Assembly: GCF_002234675.1 (NCBI RefSeq)
Contig: NC_019871.2
Location: forward strand, 24,585,466 to 24,649,465
Source of the DNA: Oryzias latipes
Taxonomy: Eukaryota; Chordata; Actinopteri; Beloniformes; Adrianichthyidae
Length of the DNA stretch: 64,000 bases
Direction of reading: 5' to 3'
Under the pieces are notes generated by a model that did not search any database, was not told where the DNA came from, and saw only the letters and a program-made list of their open reading frames with translations. The position numbers and the translations under genes were made by a program. Positions 35,262 to 47,817 of the stretch are shown here, one piece after another. Each line of letters starts with the position of its first letter. Position 1 is the first letter of the stretch.

Positions 35262-35471
35262 TAACCCTTGTGCTATCCTAGGCACTTTAACATTGAGAGT
35301 TGGGTCATCTAGACCCACTAGACAGTGCGCTGAACCTTTTTCTTCAATGATTTGAGATCTTCACTGGTGTCCATGGATTACATGAAATCTTTCCACCTTT
35401 ATCCACCTTTGTCATGGTAGGGAGAACACGTCAATGTAAGGGTGGGGTCATCTGAGATAACACAAGGGTTA
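35262..35471. repeat. Family B element, copy 3
   Basis: The ends TAACCCTTGTGCTATCCTAG and GATAACACAAGGGTTA form a 16-bp inverted repeat with one mismatch. Same orientation as copy 1 and about 210 bp long. No reading frame of any length. Confidence 0.82.
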
Positions 35472-37627
35472 AATACTTTTGTATTTGGGCAAATTTCTCT
35501 GCAAAATGTTTGCTTCTCTGCAAACGCCCTATGTTGACTGACCTCATTGGACTCCAGTCTTTCCCAACATAACACACAGGTTTCCTCTGGACACAGTGTT
35601 GTTTGTTCCTTGTGAGATCATTCTGCTGGCAGTGATTACACTACAGCATGTTATTTTCAAACTGTCAATGCAAATATTCATTGTGGTGGCACTTTGGGCG
35701 TCATCACATTGTGCTGCTGCAAATCTGCACCTCCTTCTTTCTTTGATCATCGACATATAACACCCCAAACATGCGTCACAAACTTTTTGGGTCTTCAATA
35801 TAAATGTCCTTCCTTGCTCTTTTTCATCACAAATAACTGACAGCTTTATCTATTTGTTTCTGTTCTTCTGATCATATCATTTCATCTCTTTGCTTCCTCC
35901 TTCCTTTAAAACCAAACACCATTCCAGTAACAGGTATGAAACCATCTGCACTGTGTAAGGAGAAGAAGGCAAAAAAAAATATGGGAAAATGAAACAAAAG
36001 GTGGTTTGTTAGCATTGACATTTCCCCTAACAACTGGGGCAGTAGTGAAGAATAACAAAAGAATGGTCCTTCACGTCACCTGCCTGAGCGTCACAAACAC
36101 ACATACATAGAGATGTTGACAGGAAAACAGCTTGGTGCCAGGATGGATTATTCATTTATTGCTTCCTCGCTGTCTCTGTTTCGTGATGTACAAAAAAGAA
36201 ACACAGCACTTTATTCCATATATTGCATTTGTTCTCCTTTGCATAACAGCCGCGATGATTATGCCACAAAACAACAGGGCGGTGGAGAAGAAACTATGTG
36301 AAATAGATTTAAAGATGAACACTTCTGTGTTTTATTGGGGAAGCATGTTTCACGTTTATGACCGCTGGTGCATATGTGTGTGTCGGTTGTAAGGACACTA
36401 GCCCGCTCCCTGTCTGAACTTTGCTTTTGCACAGGAAACATGTGTGCAGCAGTTGCCTTTGTTTTGCTGCAGGGTTTAAAAACCAAATCAATCACCTCGT
36501 TTCCTGGCAAGACGGAACAGTGGCGCGAGAGATGAGGAGAGCAAAGCAGAGGAGAGCTGGACCGATAAAGGACAATAGAGGAAAAACAGGAGTGTCAATG
36601 GGCTTTTTGTAGCACAACGTTCAGGAAGTGTGGTCATAAGGGTGCTCGAATATCCAACAAGTTGTCCTTCATCCAGTCTCCACAACGTATTGTAAAGGAA
36701 AAGGCTTGCTTGAATCCTTACCTATTTGAGTCGACGTCCCATAACTTTTCCTAACCAAAAAGGGCTATTTTCTAGGAAGACATTGTTCAACCTTTGGGTT
36801 GGGTTGTTTATGAGAAGTACTTTCCATTCTTGACAAAAAAGCTTTATTTTCTTTACATAAAAACTGTCTTCAAGCGTAGGAATGTGGGATCCATGCTGTG
36901 AACTGTTCATTCAATCTATCAGCAAAATCCAACTTGTCTATTCCTAGACAAATGTAAAAACCTTAGCATCACCGTCTGACATGTTTCCGTTAGCAGGGTA
37001 AGCTGTACCTCACTCATTGTGTACTTGTCAGAATTAGGTTAAACACTTTCTACAGTTATAGTTAATGTATTTTAAAGAGATTTAGGAAATGTCTTTATTA
37101 GACCAATAAAGTTGAAAAAATAATAAGTTTCAGAGGAAACACAAAATCCTCTACACTTGATTGGAAGAGTGTGGAGGAGAAATGCAAAGGAAACAGCAAA
37201 ACCACTGTTGTTAGTCCACCAGTCTATAGACCATCTCTAATTCATTTCAATCATAGTCCTACAATGAGACAACTATGACACTGGAAGTTTAACATTTACC
37301 AAACCAAGGCTTACGAACCACAGATAGTGCTCCTCGAAGTAAAACATTCAGGGATCACTGTCTAAACTAGGGATGGAACGATCCACTTTCCTCACGATTT
37401 GGTTCAAACTTCGATTCTTTGGTCATGGCTCTGCTTTGGTTCAACATGATGTGTGTTTCACAAAACAAAAAAACAAAATATTGAGAAAAAATATTTTTTA
37501 ATTTGCAAATAAGCAAGTAGCAATGGCGAAAAATCTTCAGTTGCCTTAGGTCTAATGTAATTTCATAAAAACAGAAAAAAGGAAAAATTAGTATTAACAA
37601 AAAGACATTAAAAGAAAGGTTTCAGGG
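35472..37627. other. intergenic, nothing recognised
   Basis: No supported exon. Short frames on both strands are unremarkable. Confidence 0.4.
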
Positions 37628-37788
37628 CAAGAACGGTTACTCTGACTAATAGAATTACCCGAGTAATAGCTCTTTATTTCTCAATAGAAGTCTATGGGAT
37701 TTTAGCTTCTTGGAGCCAGCGGGGTATTCCTATTTGGAACATGAGGGGGGAGGGGTCACTCAGTCAATTTCTCTATATACAATCAGTG
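37628..37788. repeat. Family D element, truncated copy 2, inverted
   Basis: Reverse-oriented relative of 22206: GATTTTAGCTTCTTGGAGCC and GAGTAATAGCTCTTTAT blocks, ending with TATATACAATCAG. The other half of the element is missing. Confidence 0.65.
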
Positions 37789-37823
37789 CTTTGACCCTTT
37801 CAGCGTAACCATACTGGTATGCG

Positions 37824-37913
37824 TAGGGATGCAACAATTCCATTTCCCCCCATGATTTGGTTTAATGGTGTAAGACACGGTTCGGTTTTAAACCGAGAAT
37901 TGTAGCATCCCTA
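37824..37913. repeat. 90-bp inverted-repeat element, hAT-like ends
   Basis: TAGGGATGCAACAATT at the left and, reversed, TAGGGATGCTACAATT at the right: one mismatch in 16. The interior contains GGTTCGGTTTTAAACCGAG, itself nearly palindromic. A related end (AGGGATGGAACGATCC) lies at about 37370. Confidence 0.65.
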
Positions 37914-39188
37914 CCCCTAACAGAACCACTATTCCTGCCCACACCCCATTGCACAGTTTTATTATATACAAAGACAGTGAATATGAGACAAATGCAAAAC
38001 TTTCAGGGACTGAGGCAGAAAACACAGGATGCAATGTTCAGATTTCAAAGGGTAAATTATGTTAACATCTAGGTGACAGTAACCAACAACACCATTTGCG
38101 CCCTGGGTCGAAAAGTCAATTTCCCACTTTACAGTGTGTTCTGTTTCCTGTTTGCCTCCATCCAATCTAACTAGAGCCTTTCCAGAAACAAGAATACACC
38201 CAACATATGCAATCACTCTGTTTATAACACCAGTGAGGGGACAGCAGGTTCAAAGTAAATGAAGTTGAGAGGAAATAATATTATCGAACACTTCTGGCTG
38301 CTGTAGTGAGGGAAACAAATATTTGGTTAATGAATAAACCACCACAGACAAACGCCTGCAGAGAAAGATGGATGTAGGTAAAGTAACATATATCAACAAA
38401 TGGACAAAGCAGAGAAAAGGTAAGAAAATACATGAAATAACAGACAAAGGTCAGTGCTGGAGCAGGCCTTGGGATGAGGTGGTAATATGGAAAATGTGCT
38501 GCTGGCTACTGTCTATGTGAAACGGTTAAGTCAGAGAGATTGTATGATTCACTAGAGAGCTTCTGCCCATCTGGAATACAGCTGTAGCAGTAACAGGATG
38601 TCTGCGTTTGTGTGTCTGTGTAGATGTGTACAAATCAGCACGTGTGCTGTTTATGAGCGGAAAATAAAGACAAAATGTGAAATACTTTAGCTATCTTGAC
38701 AACAAAAGCCTATTCTTTTTTTTTTAAAGACTTTTCTATCAAACATGGAAGTCTAAGGACATTAACCATTCCATTTAGTTTGCAGATCTCCCATTGTAAT
38801 ATATATCAGACTTTACAAGATCCACCTACTTTGAATTGCTTCCTTATTGAATGAATTAATACTTTAGTATGGACTCAAGGTCCAAATGACAAAACCATAC
38901 AAACAAATAAAAAGCAACAACAGTCATAATGGTCCAATAAAATAGAGATCATATAAAAATGCTAAAACAAGAATAGACATAAAGACCAAGTAAAACACAA
39001 ACTTAACAAACGTATTATTTTACTTAACAATTTGATTCCCATATTTTTGTAATATTGTACGGTATGATAAGCAATACACTGTTAGGTACAGAAACTTGAA
39101 CATAAATGTTGTGGATTAATTATATCATACTTTTTATGTTCTGTTAGAGAGAATAAATTCAACACATTTTTCTACTACTTCAGCCTTC
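37914..39188. other. intergenic, nothing recognised
   Basis: AT-rich sequence without a recognisable feature. Confidence 0.4.
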
Positions 39189-39809
39189 AGTCACATGCAC
39201 CCGTACAGAGGGTTGACCGGTTCTCTTGAGGCTCGTACGGCCATATTAAGGGACGTCACGAAAATGGAAAGTACCATTGTCATGTGTGTGGTAAGTGTAT
39301 TGTGAAGTATTTGTAAGGATAACAATGGGTGATGCTGTTGTATGGGGGCCCTACGACACGCTAAAGTCATTAGTAAGGTGAGTGTATTGGCCCCTTACTG
39401 AGCGCACACGAATACCACGTGCACGGGGTCGGAACATAATATGTAGGTCCCCGCAGGACAGCCATTGAATCCCTACACAAACTGCACTCTGATTATCTGA
39501 TATCCTAATCTCTACCAGTCAAGCTGCATGTAAGGAGCATGCACTTGTCACGTGAACAGCACAATTGAAAAGTCTGTGCCACATGCCTGCGTCTCACCTA
39601 CTTCATTCACTCTTGCTTAAGTATTCTCTGCAACCTGTTGCACGCAGCATGCCCATTGGAAAAATGTGCATTGACATTTTCCCTCAACTGGTTCAGCAAG
39701 CAGTCTTCAAACTTGTTATTTTGTGCAGGCCACCTGCGTGCCCCATACAGGTTTGACCATTTTTCACCCAACAACAGCCCATATCCACCTGTAAGGGCAG
39801 TTGTGACTA
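39189..39809. repeat. Family C element, copy 2, most complete
   Basis: The left end is AGTCACATGCACCCGTACAG and the right end, reversed, TAGTCACAACTGCCCTTACA, giving an imperfect terminal inverted repeat (AGTCACA....CCC(G/T)TACAG). No transposase. Copies at 14690, 34244 and 62816 match in parts. Confidence 0.7.
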
Positions 39810-39844
39810 TGGAACAGTTCAACAAATCCTGGGTAGTTTCTTTG

Positions 39845-40210
39845 TGTCAAAAGTCAGAACTCTGTCTCCCCCTCTGGTCACCAGCGGGAACTATCTCTAG
39901 AGTACTGAATGCACTTCATCTCCCAGCAATCCCAGTGTGCACTTCCTGGATACTTCCTTTGTCACTATGCCTTCCTTTCAGAGCGGTATGTTTGGGGCTG
40001 ATATTCTGTCTCATGACCCTGTATCTGTCTGTGTTTGCCTGCTGCTTGCCCTGACTCTCGCCTGGATTCTGACTACCCTGTCTCTCCTCTGACGATCTAA
40101 TGCCTTTCATCAACTCCTGCCTGCCTGACCCTGATTTAGCTTTGTAGACTTTTAGCTGAGCTAATAAACCTGCTGCATTTGGTTCCAGCCGTCTGCCTGT
40201 TCTTGTGACC
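39845..40210 (+). mobile_element. solo Gypsy-type LTR with 5-bp duplication
   Basis: It begins TGTCAAAAGTCAG and ends CTTGTGACC (the expected terminal CA is altered). CTTTG flanks it on both sides (39840-39844 and 40211-40215). Inside are the usual fish Gypsy LTR features: CTCCCCCTCTGGTCACCAGCGG near the start and GCTAATAAACCTGCTGCATT with a polyadenylation signal near the end. No internal region or second LTR is present. Confidence 0.75.
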
Positions 40211-40215
40211 CTTTG

Positions 40216-42139
40216 CTTATCAAACCTTCTGATGCTCAGTGTCTTTCTTTTTAATTATCATGGTAAATTAACTAATTTTAATTATTTCTAAACATACTGT
40301 GTTAGTGTTTGTGTTAGTGAACTATAAGAGGAGCTGAATCCAGCCAGGAAACAAGTGAAGCTTCTCTTCTACTCCATAAAACCTTTACATTTTATTCTTT
40401 GCCCATAACTCAGTTCAAGACGAAAGCTGTGTCCAAATGCAGGAGTTGCACCCTCTGAAGTGTGTTTCAAGGATGGGTTACATCATACCCTCAGTCTCGA
40501 CTGAGGCTGTTCCTTTCAAATGTGGTTAACAAATGGGCTTGACTATGGGTGCGCACTTCAAAGCTAGTTCATCCTCATAACTCTTTACTAACCCAGGGAG
40601 AAGGAGAGGAACATGGTGGAGGACATCACAGCGGCATCAGCTAGGTTTGTCTATTTTGCACCTTTTCTGCAGCACCGCATTCCAGAAAGTGCACTTTGCA
40701 GCCTTTGAATTTGATAAAAGCCAAACTCACTGATCTTATCTAGATAATGACGACATGTCTGATATTGTGTCACGCAGCCTTGGTCTCTGTTTCTAGCTTC
40801 CTGGTTGAAGGATCTACTGGTTTAGGTGTCAAAAGCAACTTTGTGTGGCATTAATTTACAGCGGCCAAAAAAGTTGATCTTTGTAAATTGATGGCTTAAC
40901 ATCCTTCATTTATTGTTCTCAGTACTGATTTTCTATTGTTTTTTTGTTTTTGTTTAAACTCTTTCATTCCCAACCTAAAGCTTTTTGGGAAAAAGCGTAG
41001 CAGGAAGCTGATGTTCAAAATAAAGGTTGTGCAAATCCAATGTAGAAGCTTTACTTTTGCCAGGACCGTAAAGTTGGTTAGTTGTATTATTTAAGACTGT
41101 GTAAAAAAAAAAAAAATAAAAGTTCAAACTGCAAACCACAGCTCTGAGATCTTTTTTTCCTAACTCCATGTTGAGTTTGTCTGGATTTGCCGTGGTACTT
41201 TCATGCACAGCACTTAACCTATCATCTACCCATTAACTTTTAATTATCTGTGTTCGGGTTGACATCTGTGCTTCTTAAGCAGCGGTTTAGACCTCCCACA
41301 GTTCCTTTGGGAGGATGCGGAGTCCTTCAAAGGACAGCCAAAAGATCTTATCTCAAATGTGTGTCCTGGATCCACCAAAGGGCTTTCTTGGAAATGCCCT
41401 GAAAATCTTACCAAGAAGGTATCCTGAGGCAAAATGAGCAGATGCCCGAAACACCAAAGCTGGGTCCTTCTAATCAGAATAGACATTTCACTGAAAACTT
41501 CTCCCAGAAGACCAAGTCTTATCTTTAAGAGAGAATCCAGCAGCCCTTCAAAATAAATCTAGTTTTAGTTTTCTTGCTCTCCATAACCATAGACCATAAA
41601 TGAATGCAGGACGGTGGGCTGACCGGAAACATCTCACTTTCTGACTCAGTTCAACGAGCAGACAACATCGATCCCATTCCCAACCCTAAAAGACAATTAT
41701 ATAAGCAAACTGAAGGATTTCTTCAGAATTGGAGTTATCCACATCGTCAACAGTTGCGTCTTTGTTTGTGTCGCAGTTGCTGCTCATGCATTTCACAGCA
41801 GGAGATGGCTGTGTGGAGATTTGATCTCACAGCAGGAAACACACAGCAACACGGTGAACACGGAGAGCCGGCATTTGCATCACACATTCTATTTAAAAAA
41901 ATCATTCTTTTGTTGCAAGCATACACGTCTGTAACCCCCTAGTCAGAGGATCCAACCGAACAGGAAAAATAGGTATTAAAGAGGTATTAAAGGGCGAACC
42001 CCAAACAACAATTTCTTTTACTTTTCCAGTCCAGCAGCTGAGCAAGCAGATCAGAGTTGAAGGTCTCTTGTGTTAGACAGATTTTACTGTTACAATAGGG
42101 GTTTATGGATCTTGAGATAGAGTGTATATTTGTATAAAC
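40216..42139. other. intergenic, nothing recognised
   Basis: No host exon or named repeat identified. Confidence 0.4.
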
Positions 42140-42425
42140 GCACTGGACCTCCACCATGGAGACGGAGCTGGAGACCAAGACCAGGCAGCCCCCAGGCCGA
42201 AATGTAGGAGGAACAGAGAGCGCGCAGAGCCAAAGGCATGGAGCCGTCCCGGGCCCCTGCCCAATGCCTCGAGCACTCGAGACCTATGCCGGCGCCCGGA
42301 CAAGGGGCACGCCACTGCCCGAGCAGGGTCCCCCACCCGCTCGCACCCCACCCCCACACCACCAACTCAGAGACCCTATAGGGGTACAACCCCCACCCCA
42401 TTCCCAGCACTGTTCCTGGACATGT
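42140..42425. other. GC-rich island of unknown nature
   Basis: A sharply bounded, C-rich (plus strand) block within AT-rich DNA. Frames of about 85-107 codons stay open on both strands because of composition. The plus frame starting at 42156 reads METELETKTRQPPGRNVGG and then becomes Pro/Arg-rich. I do not recognise it as a protein. It abuts an L1-like fragment, so it may be part of a repeat. Confidence 0.4.
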
Positions 42426-42429
42426 CCCA

Positions 42430-42660
42430 TTCTCTTGTAAAATAGTTAATGAAATCTCCGTTGTTAAGCAGAGATGTATTTGACCTCCAGCTTTTGAAAG
42501 TTAGATTTGATACTTTCGTAATATTTGAAACTGGTGCCTGATCACAGATAACAATTGGGTGTATCTGAACATCTCTAATATCCTTCATGGAGGAGTTGCT
42601 GACTACCAAAACAACAATCTTAATGCCAATCCTCTGAGGGATTTCCGGAAGGCTTCATCC
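42430..42660 (-). pseudogene. L1-like LINE endonuclease fragment
   Basis: The minus strand reads QIHPIVICDQAPVSNI, then WRSNTSLLNNGDFINYF. This matches the end of L1-type endonucleases (SDHAPV block, here with CDQ in place of SDH) and the following linker (WRFNxSLLxxxxF). Only about 75 residues remain, and the catalytic SDH triplet is changed. Confidence 0.6.
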
Positions 42661-45600
42661 ATTTCATACAAAAAACTTCACATATCAAATAGCCAAAAGA
42701 AAAAATAGGTTAAAGAAATTTAGTTATGCTGGTACGTGGGGTTGTGATGAAAGGCAGTATTGGTCCAGTAATTCCAGTTACTAAAATAAAGATATAAATG
42801 CTAATAAATGAAAGTAAATGACATGCCAGCTGGATTAGAAAGCATGAAGGTCAACAGTACCTACTAGACAAACTCCATTTATGAAATTTATGATTTATGA
42901 AACAGCTAGTTTTTTGTTTTTCCACAGTGTTATCCAAAATCAAAACAAAAAGATATTTCCAACTTGCTGTTGTATGACCCGCAGGCACCCCCCATCTTGC
43001 CCTCACTACCCCCTAGTGACCCACCCTTACTGACTACATGCCCGTCACTCTCTTCTTCTGCCCCTGCCAAATTAATACAAAATAAAATAAAAAATGTAAT
43101 TCTATTGGTTTTGTTTCCATAGTGACCTTTTTGTATTTTGGTTGACTGGGGGTGACAAACAGGTCCATGTCTGAGGTTTTTTGTTGACCATGCCCTCGTT
43201 ACTATTATGTTTATGTCGTATTTTATATAATTTCATTCAGCTTCAGTAAACAATATATGTATTAAATGTTCACAATACTCGGGGAAAAAATGTGCGAGAG
43301 AAACACCACTTTTGCGCCGTGCTTCCCAATGATGGTCAAAGAGTCATGAGGCACAAAAGAGCCACAAAAGGGCCAAGTCATATGGCCATCCCATAATAAT
43401 TTCTAAACTTCCTTTGAATATCTACAACATGTGTGTTTTGGTTTCATTAGTGGATTTTTAATCAATTTTTTTTATCCCCATTAGAGTTTTTGGCCCCACT
43501 CATTTTTGATGGTTTCTCTCTTTTAAGGACGTTCTCTACGTAAAACTTTTATTTTCACCAGGTTGGTCACCGGTATCGATGTGCAAATGTTCGTGTGGTA
43601 AGGGGGAAAGTTTTTTTTAAAGCACAGAAAGTAAGAAATATTGAGGAAACAATGTAGTCTTTGCTGTCTAGGACTGCTGCAAGACAGAATAATGTGGGTC
43701 CAACTTGATGGAAGAAGCTCTCCAAGATCTTCTCTTGTGCACACTTTGGAATGTCATGTTCTAATGCAAATGTGCAGAGCTTTTGCAAGCACACACACAC
43801 ACATGTATACACACCCCCTGACACAGTTAGTGGCAATGAAGCAAGCCTTTGTCCTGGTAATCCTTCCTGGTGCATGTCAGTGAAGCTCTTTTTTTTTTCT
43901 GGTGTGGGACCCTCGTGTCCATCCCTCACGGCAGCAGCTTTGTGACCTCATGCCTCGCGTGCCTCTGTTTGCACGCATGCATGTGTGTGTGTGTGCATGC
44001 GTATCTGGAGGCTCCCTGGACTGCCAGCTGTACCGTCAAACATGCTCAGGAAGAACTGGCCTCACAGGATAGAGAAGACAAAGAGGAGCTGTGACCCGTT
44101 CTTTACACGCTAACACTTCCACGTTAGCCCAGCTTGTGCACGCTTGTCTGTTTTTGTGTATGAAAGTGGGAATGGTAGTGCACGTGTGTGCGAGTGTGTT
44201 CTCCTCTGAAAGTAGTGGCAGAGGTGACTTTGGATGGCTTTCACATTTCATCAGGGTTGCAGTTGCAAACACAATTATTCCTCACACACTGGCTGTTCAT
44301 GCTCCTCAGGGGACCTCAGCTTGCAGCTCACAGAGACCTTCTCATGCAACTTCTTCAAGCACTTTTAAGAAAATGGCCATGAACACAAATGCTCTGATGC
44401 CTCATGAAGTTATAATCAAAGTGGCACACCAGCAGAAAGAAGTTCACATCTACAGGCATACATACAGCTGTCTGCAAAGTAAATGGCTTTTCTGCGTGGA
44501 GAACTTTTAAAATATGCATGCAAAAAGTGCATTTCAGCTGAGTGTCAGAAGACCCGCATTTTACTCGGAGCACATGCTTTTGATCTTTTTTTAAATTAGT
44601 GCAAAAAGATGGAAGGAATCCACAGGTCATCGCACCAGCACAGTGCAAAGCCTGTAAAGGAGGTTCAGACTGAGGAGCAAAGAAAAGGAACAAAGACAGA
44701 AAAATGCAACAGTGGCTCACATTTTGATGTTTTCTAAAAGTGCAAACCTTTCATATTTGACAACTTTGTAACTTAGTTTTAACTACAGAACCCCAGTGTA
44801 GCAACAGTTGGGGATATTTCTACAGCTTTATGATTAAATTGTAACATGCTATCTGATGGGAGACCCACAAAAACACACCATTAATCAGTGATTAGACAGG
44901 AACAAAAATGATAACTCAGTGATGAAAAATCAAAAATCTTTTTCTTATTTTCTGGAAAGGTGTATTTTTTCTTTTTAAAATGTTCCAGCTGATGGACAAC
45001 CCTTCTTTTTATGATGTATTTTATTCATTTTTGTTTAGTTTCTTTACATTAACCATCTACTAAACTGTTGAGGGTCTGTATGAAAGCTTCATTTTATTAA
45101 TCCTCTATTGAAAACAAACTAAAAAGAGGAAAAAATGAAGTTATAGAAGCTGCTTTGAATGAATAATTTTACATTTTTAGGTTATGTTTTAGAACATTCT
45201 TACAAAACTGAGGACAAACAGTAAAAAAAAGACTTTGAGATTAGAGGAAAATATGAACGTACAAAATGTAAATATGAAGGATTTCTTGGACAGAATGGTG
45301 CAGACAGTTTGCAGCTACAGTCTAACAACTTCAATACTCTTTTATAAGTGGCAGTTTGGGTTTACAAAGTATCTGGGGGGCTTTTTCTGTAACATGTGGT
45401 CTTTGTGTTCCCCATACAAAGAATGCACTGTGCCTAAAAACTGAAGGACGTTCATTTAAATTGTGTTCCATGCCTCTGTTGTCACGTTCAGCATTTAATT
45501 ATTTCTTTCCTTTTTCATTCATAAAATAATTTTCTGCACAGAAACAGCTCTATCAAGGTCATCTGTGTCCATGCCTGTCAGACGGAAAATGTTACTTTTG

Positions 45601-46303
45601 GTGCTAACAGATTGTAACTTAGCTGAAATCTCTGTTTTCCAGGCATAACTCTTTCAGAAAACATTTGTCCTTATATTAGCTTATAACAGTAACACATCCT
45701 TAACGTGATGTTAAAACATGACAAATTAAGATTAGTTTTCAGCATTCAGACCAAACTCAATAACTGTCAGAAAGCTGCAGCCGAAGTTTTAACGAAAACT
45801 AACCAACTCAATGTAAAAACGTGACTTTTAAATGTTGCTATTTTATTAATCGCGGGACTCAAACTCTTTGTCTGAAATGACAGAGGTACACAAAACTCAG
45901 CAAAGCTCTGAGATCTGCAGGAAGCAATCGTCTGATAGAACCTAGAGTCAGAACCAAACAGAGGGAAGTCCCATCCATCCATCTCCAGAACCTCAGAATA
46001 CTGGGTTTTCTGTCTAACTGAATGTACTTTTTTGTAATTTAGTTTATTTCCACTGTACTGCCAAAACATCTGCATTAAATGAAAACTAGTAGAGCACTTT
46101 GAAATGCATCAAAAGTGCTGCTCATGTCAAGTGCTTCTGCGGCTATTAGGCTGCAAATTGTTCAGTTTACCCAAGCAAAAAAAGCTCCAGTGTATTTTGG
46201 ATATTGCCGATCCCAGCTGCTTAATCCATAAGGATCAGCTGTTGGAAATTCCTGACCGTCTTCGTGGACAGATCACAGGGAGCCTTTCCAACATGTCCTA
46301 AAC
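42661..46303. other. intergenic, nothing recognised
   Basis: No supported exon. Small CA/TG-rich patches at 43790-43815 and 43980-44000. Confidence 0.4.
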
Positions 46304-46520
46304 CAGGGGTGTCAAACATACGGCCCGCGGGCCGTATTCAGCCCGCCAGGTGGTTTACTCCGGCCCTCACATGAAGAGCAAACATCTTAAGCATGTTTAA
46401 AAAAGAAAGCACGTTTCTAGTCCATTCCTGTGGCGAGTTGTGATTTTTTAAAGGAATAACCGAAATGGGCAATTCTGCCACTAGGGGGAGCAAAGGAAAA
46501 GCAAAATAGGTGAAACATCA
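46304..46520 (+). mobile_element. hAT-type element, one end
   Basis: The terminal sequence CAGGGGTGTCAAACATACGG followed by CCCGCGGGCC is a well-known hAT end. The opposite terminus is not found downstream, so the element is truncated; the right limit is approximate. It contains GCCACTAGGGGGAGCA, a CTCF-like motif, at 46477-46492. Confidence 0.55.
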
Positions 46521-46964
46521 TATGTTTGCGTGTGCCAAAAGCTCTGCTTCTGGGTAAGATGCAGTTTGTTTCCCTGTGAGCCTCAAAGCTGTTGTGTTGC
46601 TATAAGAATGATCAGTAGTGACACAATAATGACCAAAATGTTGTCAAAAAGAAGTGGATTGCTGAGCTTTCCAGGAAAAATCTACAGTTTTCTTTTTAGG
46701 CAGGGTGTTTCTTTTTTTTTTGCGTAGCCCCTCTTGAGGTTATTATCGGGATTGCTTCAGTGTCAGATGTAAAATAGTAAGTCAGTACAAAACTGAATAG
46801 ACTATTTTCTTTTAAGAGAAATTCATTTTATTTGAGATCCATTGGCCTCTGTGAATGAATGTGTAATAATAAGTGATTAGGCAACCATGTTGGTTGAGGC
46901 ATTTTTTTAAACTGAGTAAAAAAACAAATACAAAGCTGTTATTTTGTTATTATGTTACCGGTCC

Positions 46965-47018
46965 AGCCCACTTGAGATCAGACCTTGAGTGCCCAGAAAG
47001 GCGCCTTATAAATAAAAT

Positions 47019-47054
<36 letters not shown>
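46965..47054 (+). repeat. LINE (L2-like) 3' tail with (ATT)n
   Basis: CTTGAGATCAGACC... followed by AAAGGCGCCTTATAAATAAA and a (ATT)n tract at 47021-47054 is the typical 3' end of fish L2-group LINEs and of SINEs that share it. No upstream coding part is preserved. Confidence 0.55.
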
Positions 47055-47055
<1 letters not shown>

Positions 47056-47817
47056 ATGTCTTCAGTCTAGTTTAAACTTTTCACACCCAACTGGTCACCA
47101 ACACACCACTTCTTGAATGAAACCAAGAAAGGCCACTTAGAGGGTAAGTGGGCTTACGCTATTTTAAATCTGCTACTGGTCTGTTATGCAGCACAAATGT
47201 CAGACATCATAGCACATCACACATTACAGGCGGAACTCCATTTGTCCAACGGCTTTTTGGGGTCAGCTACATTTGTATAAAGGTGATTGATCCACTTTAT
47301 AGTCTTGTATTTTACTTCATAAGGTTGGTGCTTTTTTAATGTGGATAATTGCAGTCAATGAAGAAATAAAGCAGCCTGGGATTAAAGGCTTGTAGAACAC
47401 ATCCTTACTTCACATCTACTCATCCCGTCAGAAAAACAAACAAACAGGGAGTCAACAAAGGAGCGAATCAGGGAGAAGCTCATCATCACAAGTTAAAAAA
47501 ATACCTTGACAGCAATAAAAGCATCTGTTAGCATGAATTTGGGTACCAACTAAGAATCTGTGAACCAGGTTCAACAAAAATTGAAATGCATACTTTATAC
47601 ATAACTATTTACTTATGCATAATTATAAAATTCAGCTAATAAAAAAACAAATTTCCACTGATTTAGCATTTCATTTTGAAAAGCCTTCAACTCTGAAGGT
47701 CAGATCGTACGTGACTCTGGAGATGCCGGGGATCTATCTGATTTTGTTTACCACTTTCAGCACCACCTAAAGAAAACACACACAGAAACACAGTTCTTAT
47801 AGGAATGTACAAGTTTA
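47055..47817. other. intergenic, nothing recognised
   Basis: No gene or repeat recognised. Confidence 0.4.

Noticed and set aside
42156..42440. Protein-coding gene beginning METELETKTRQPP
   Set aside because: Open in both strands because of GC bias, no splice or conservation evidence, adjacent to a LINE remnant; recorded only as a GC-rich island.
44091..44720. Frames of about 120-140 codons near 44.1-44.7 kb
   Set aside because: Low-complexity His/Cys/Ser-rich translations on both strands, no domain, no splice context.
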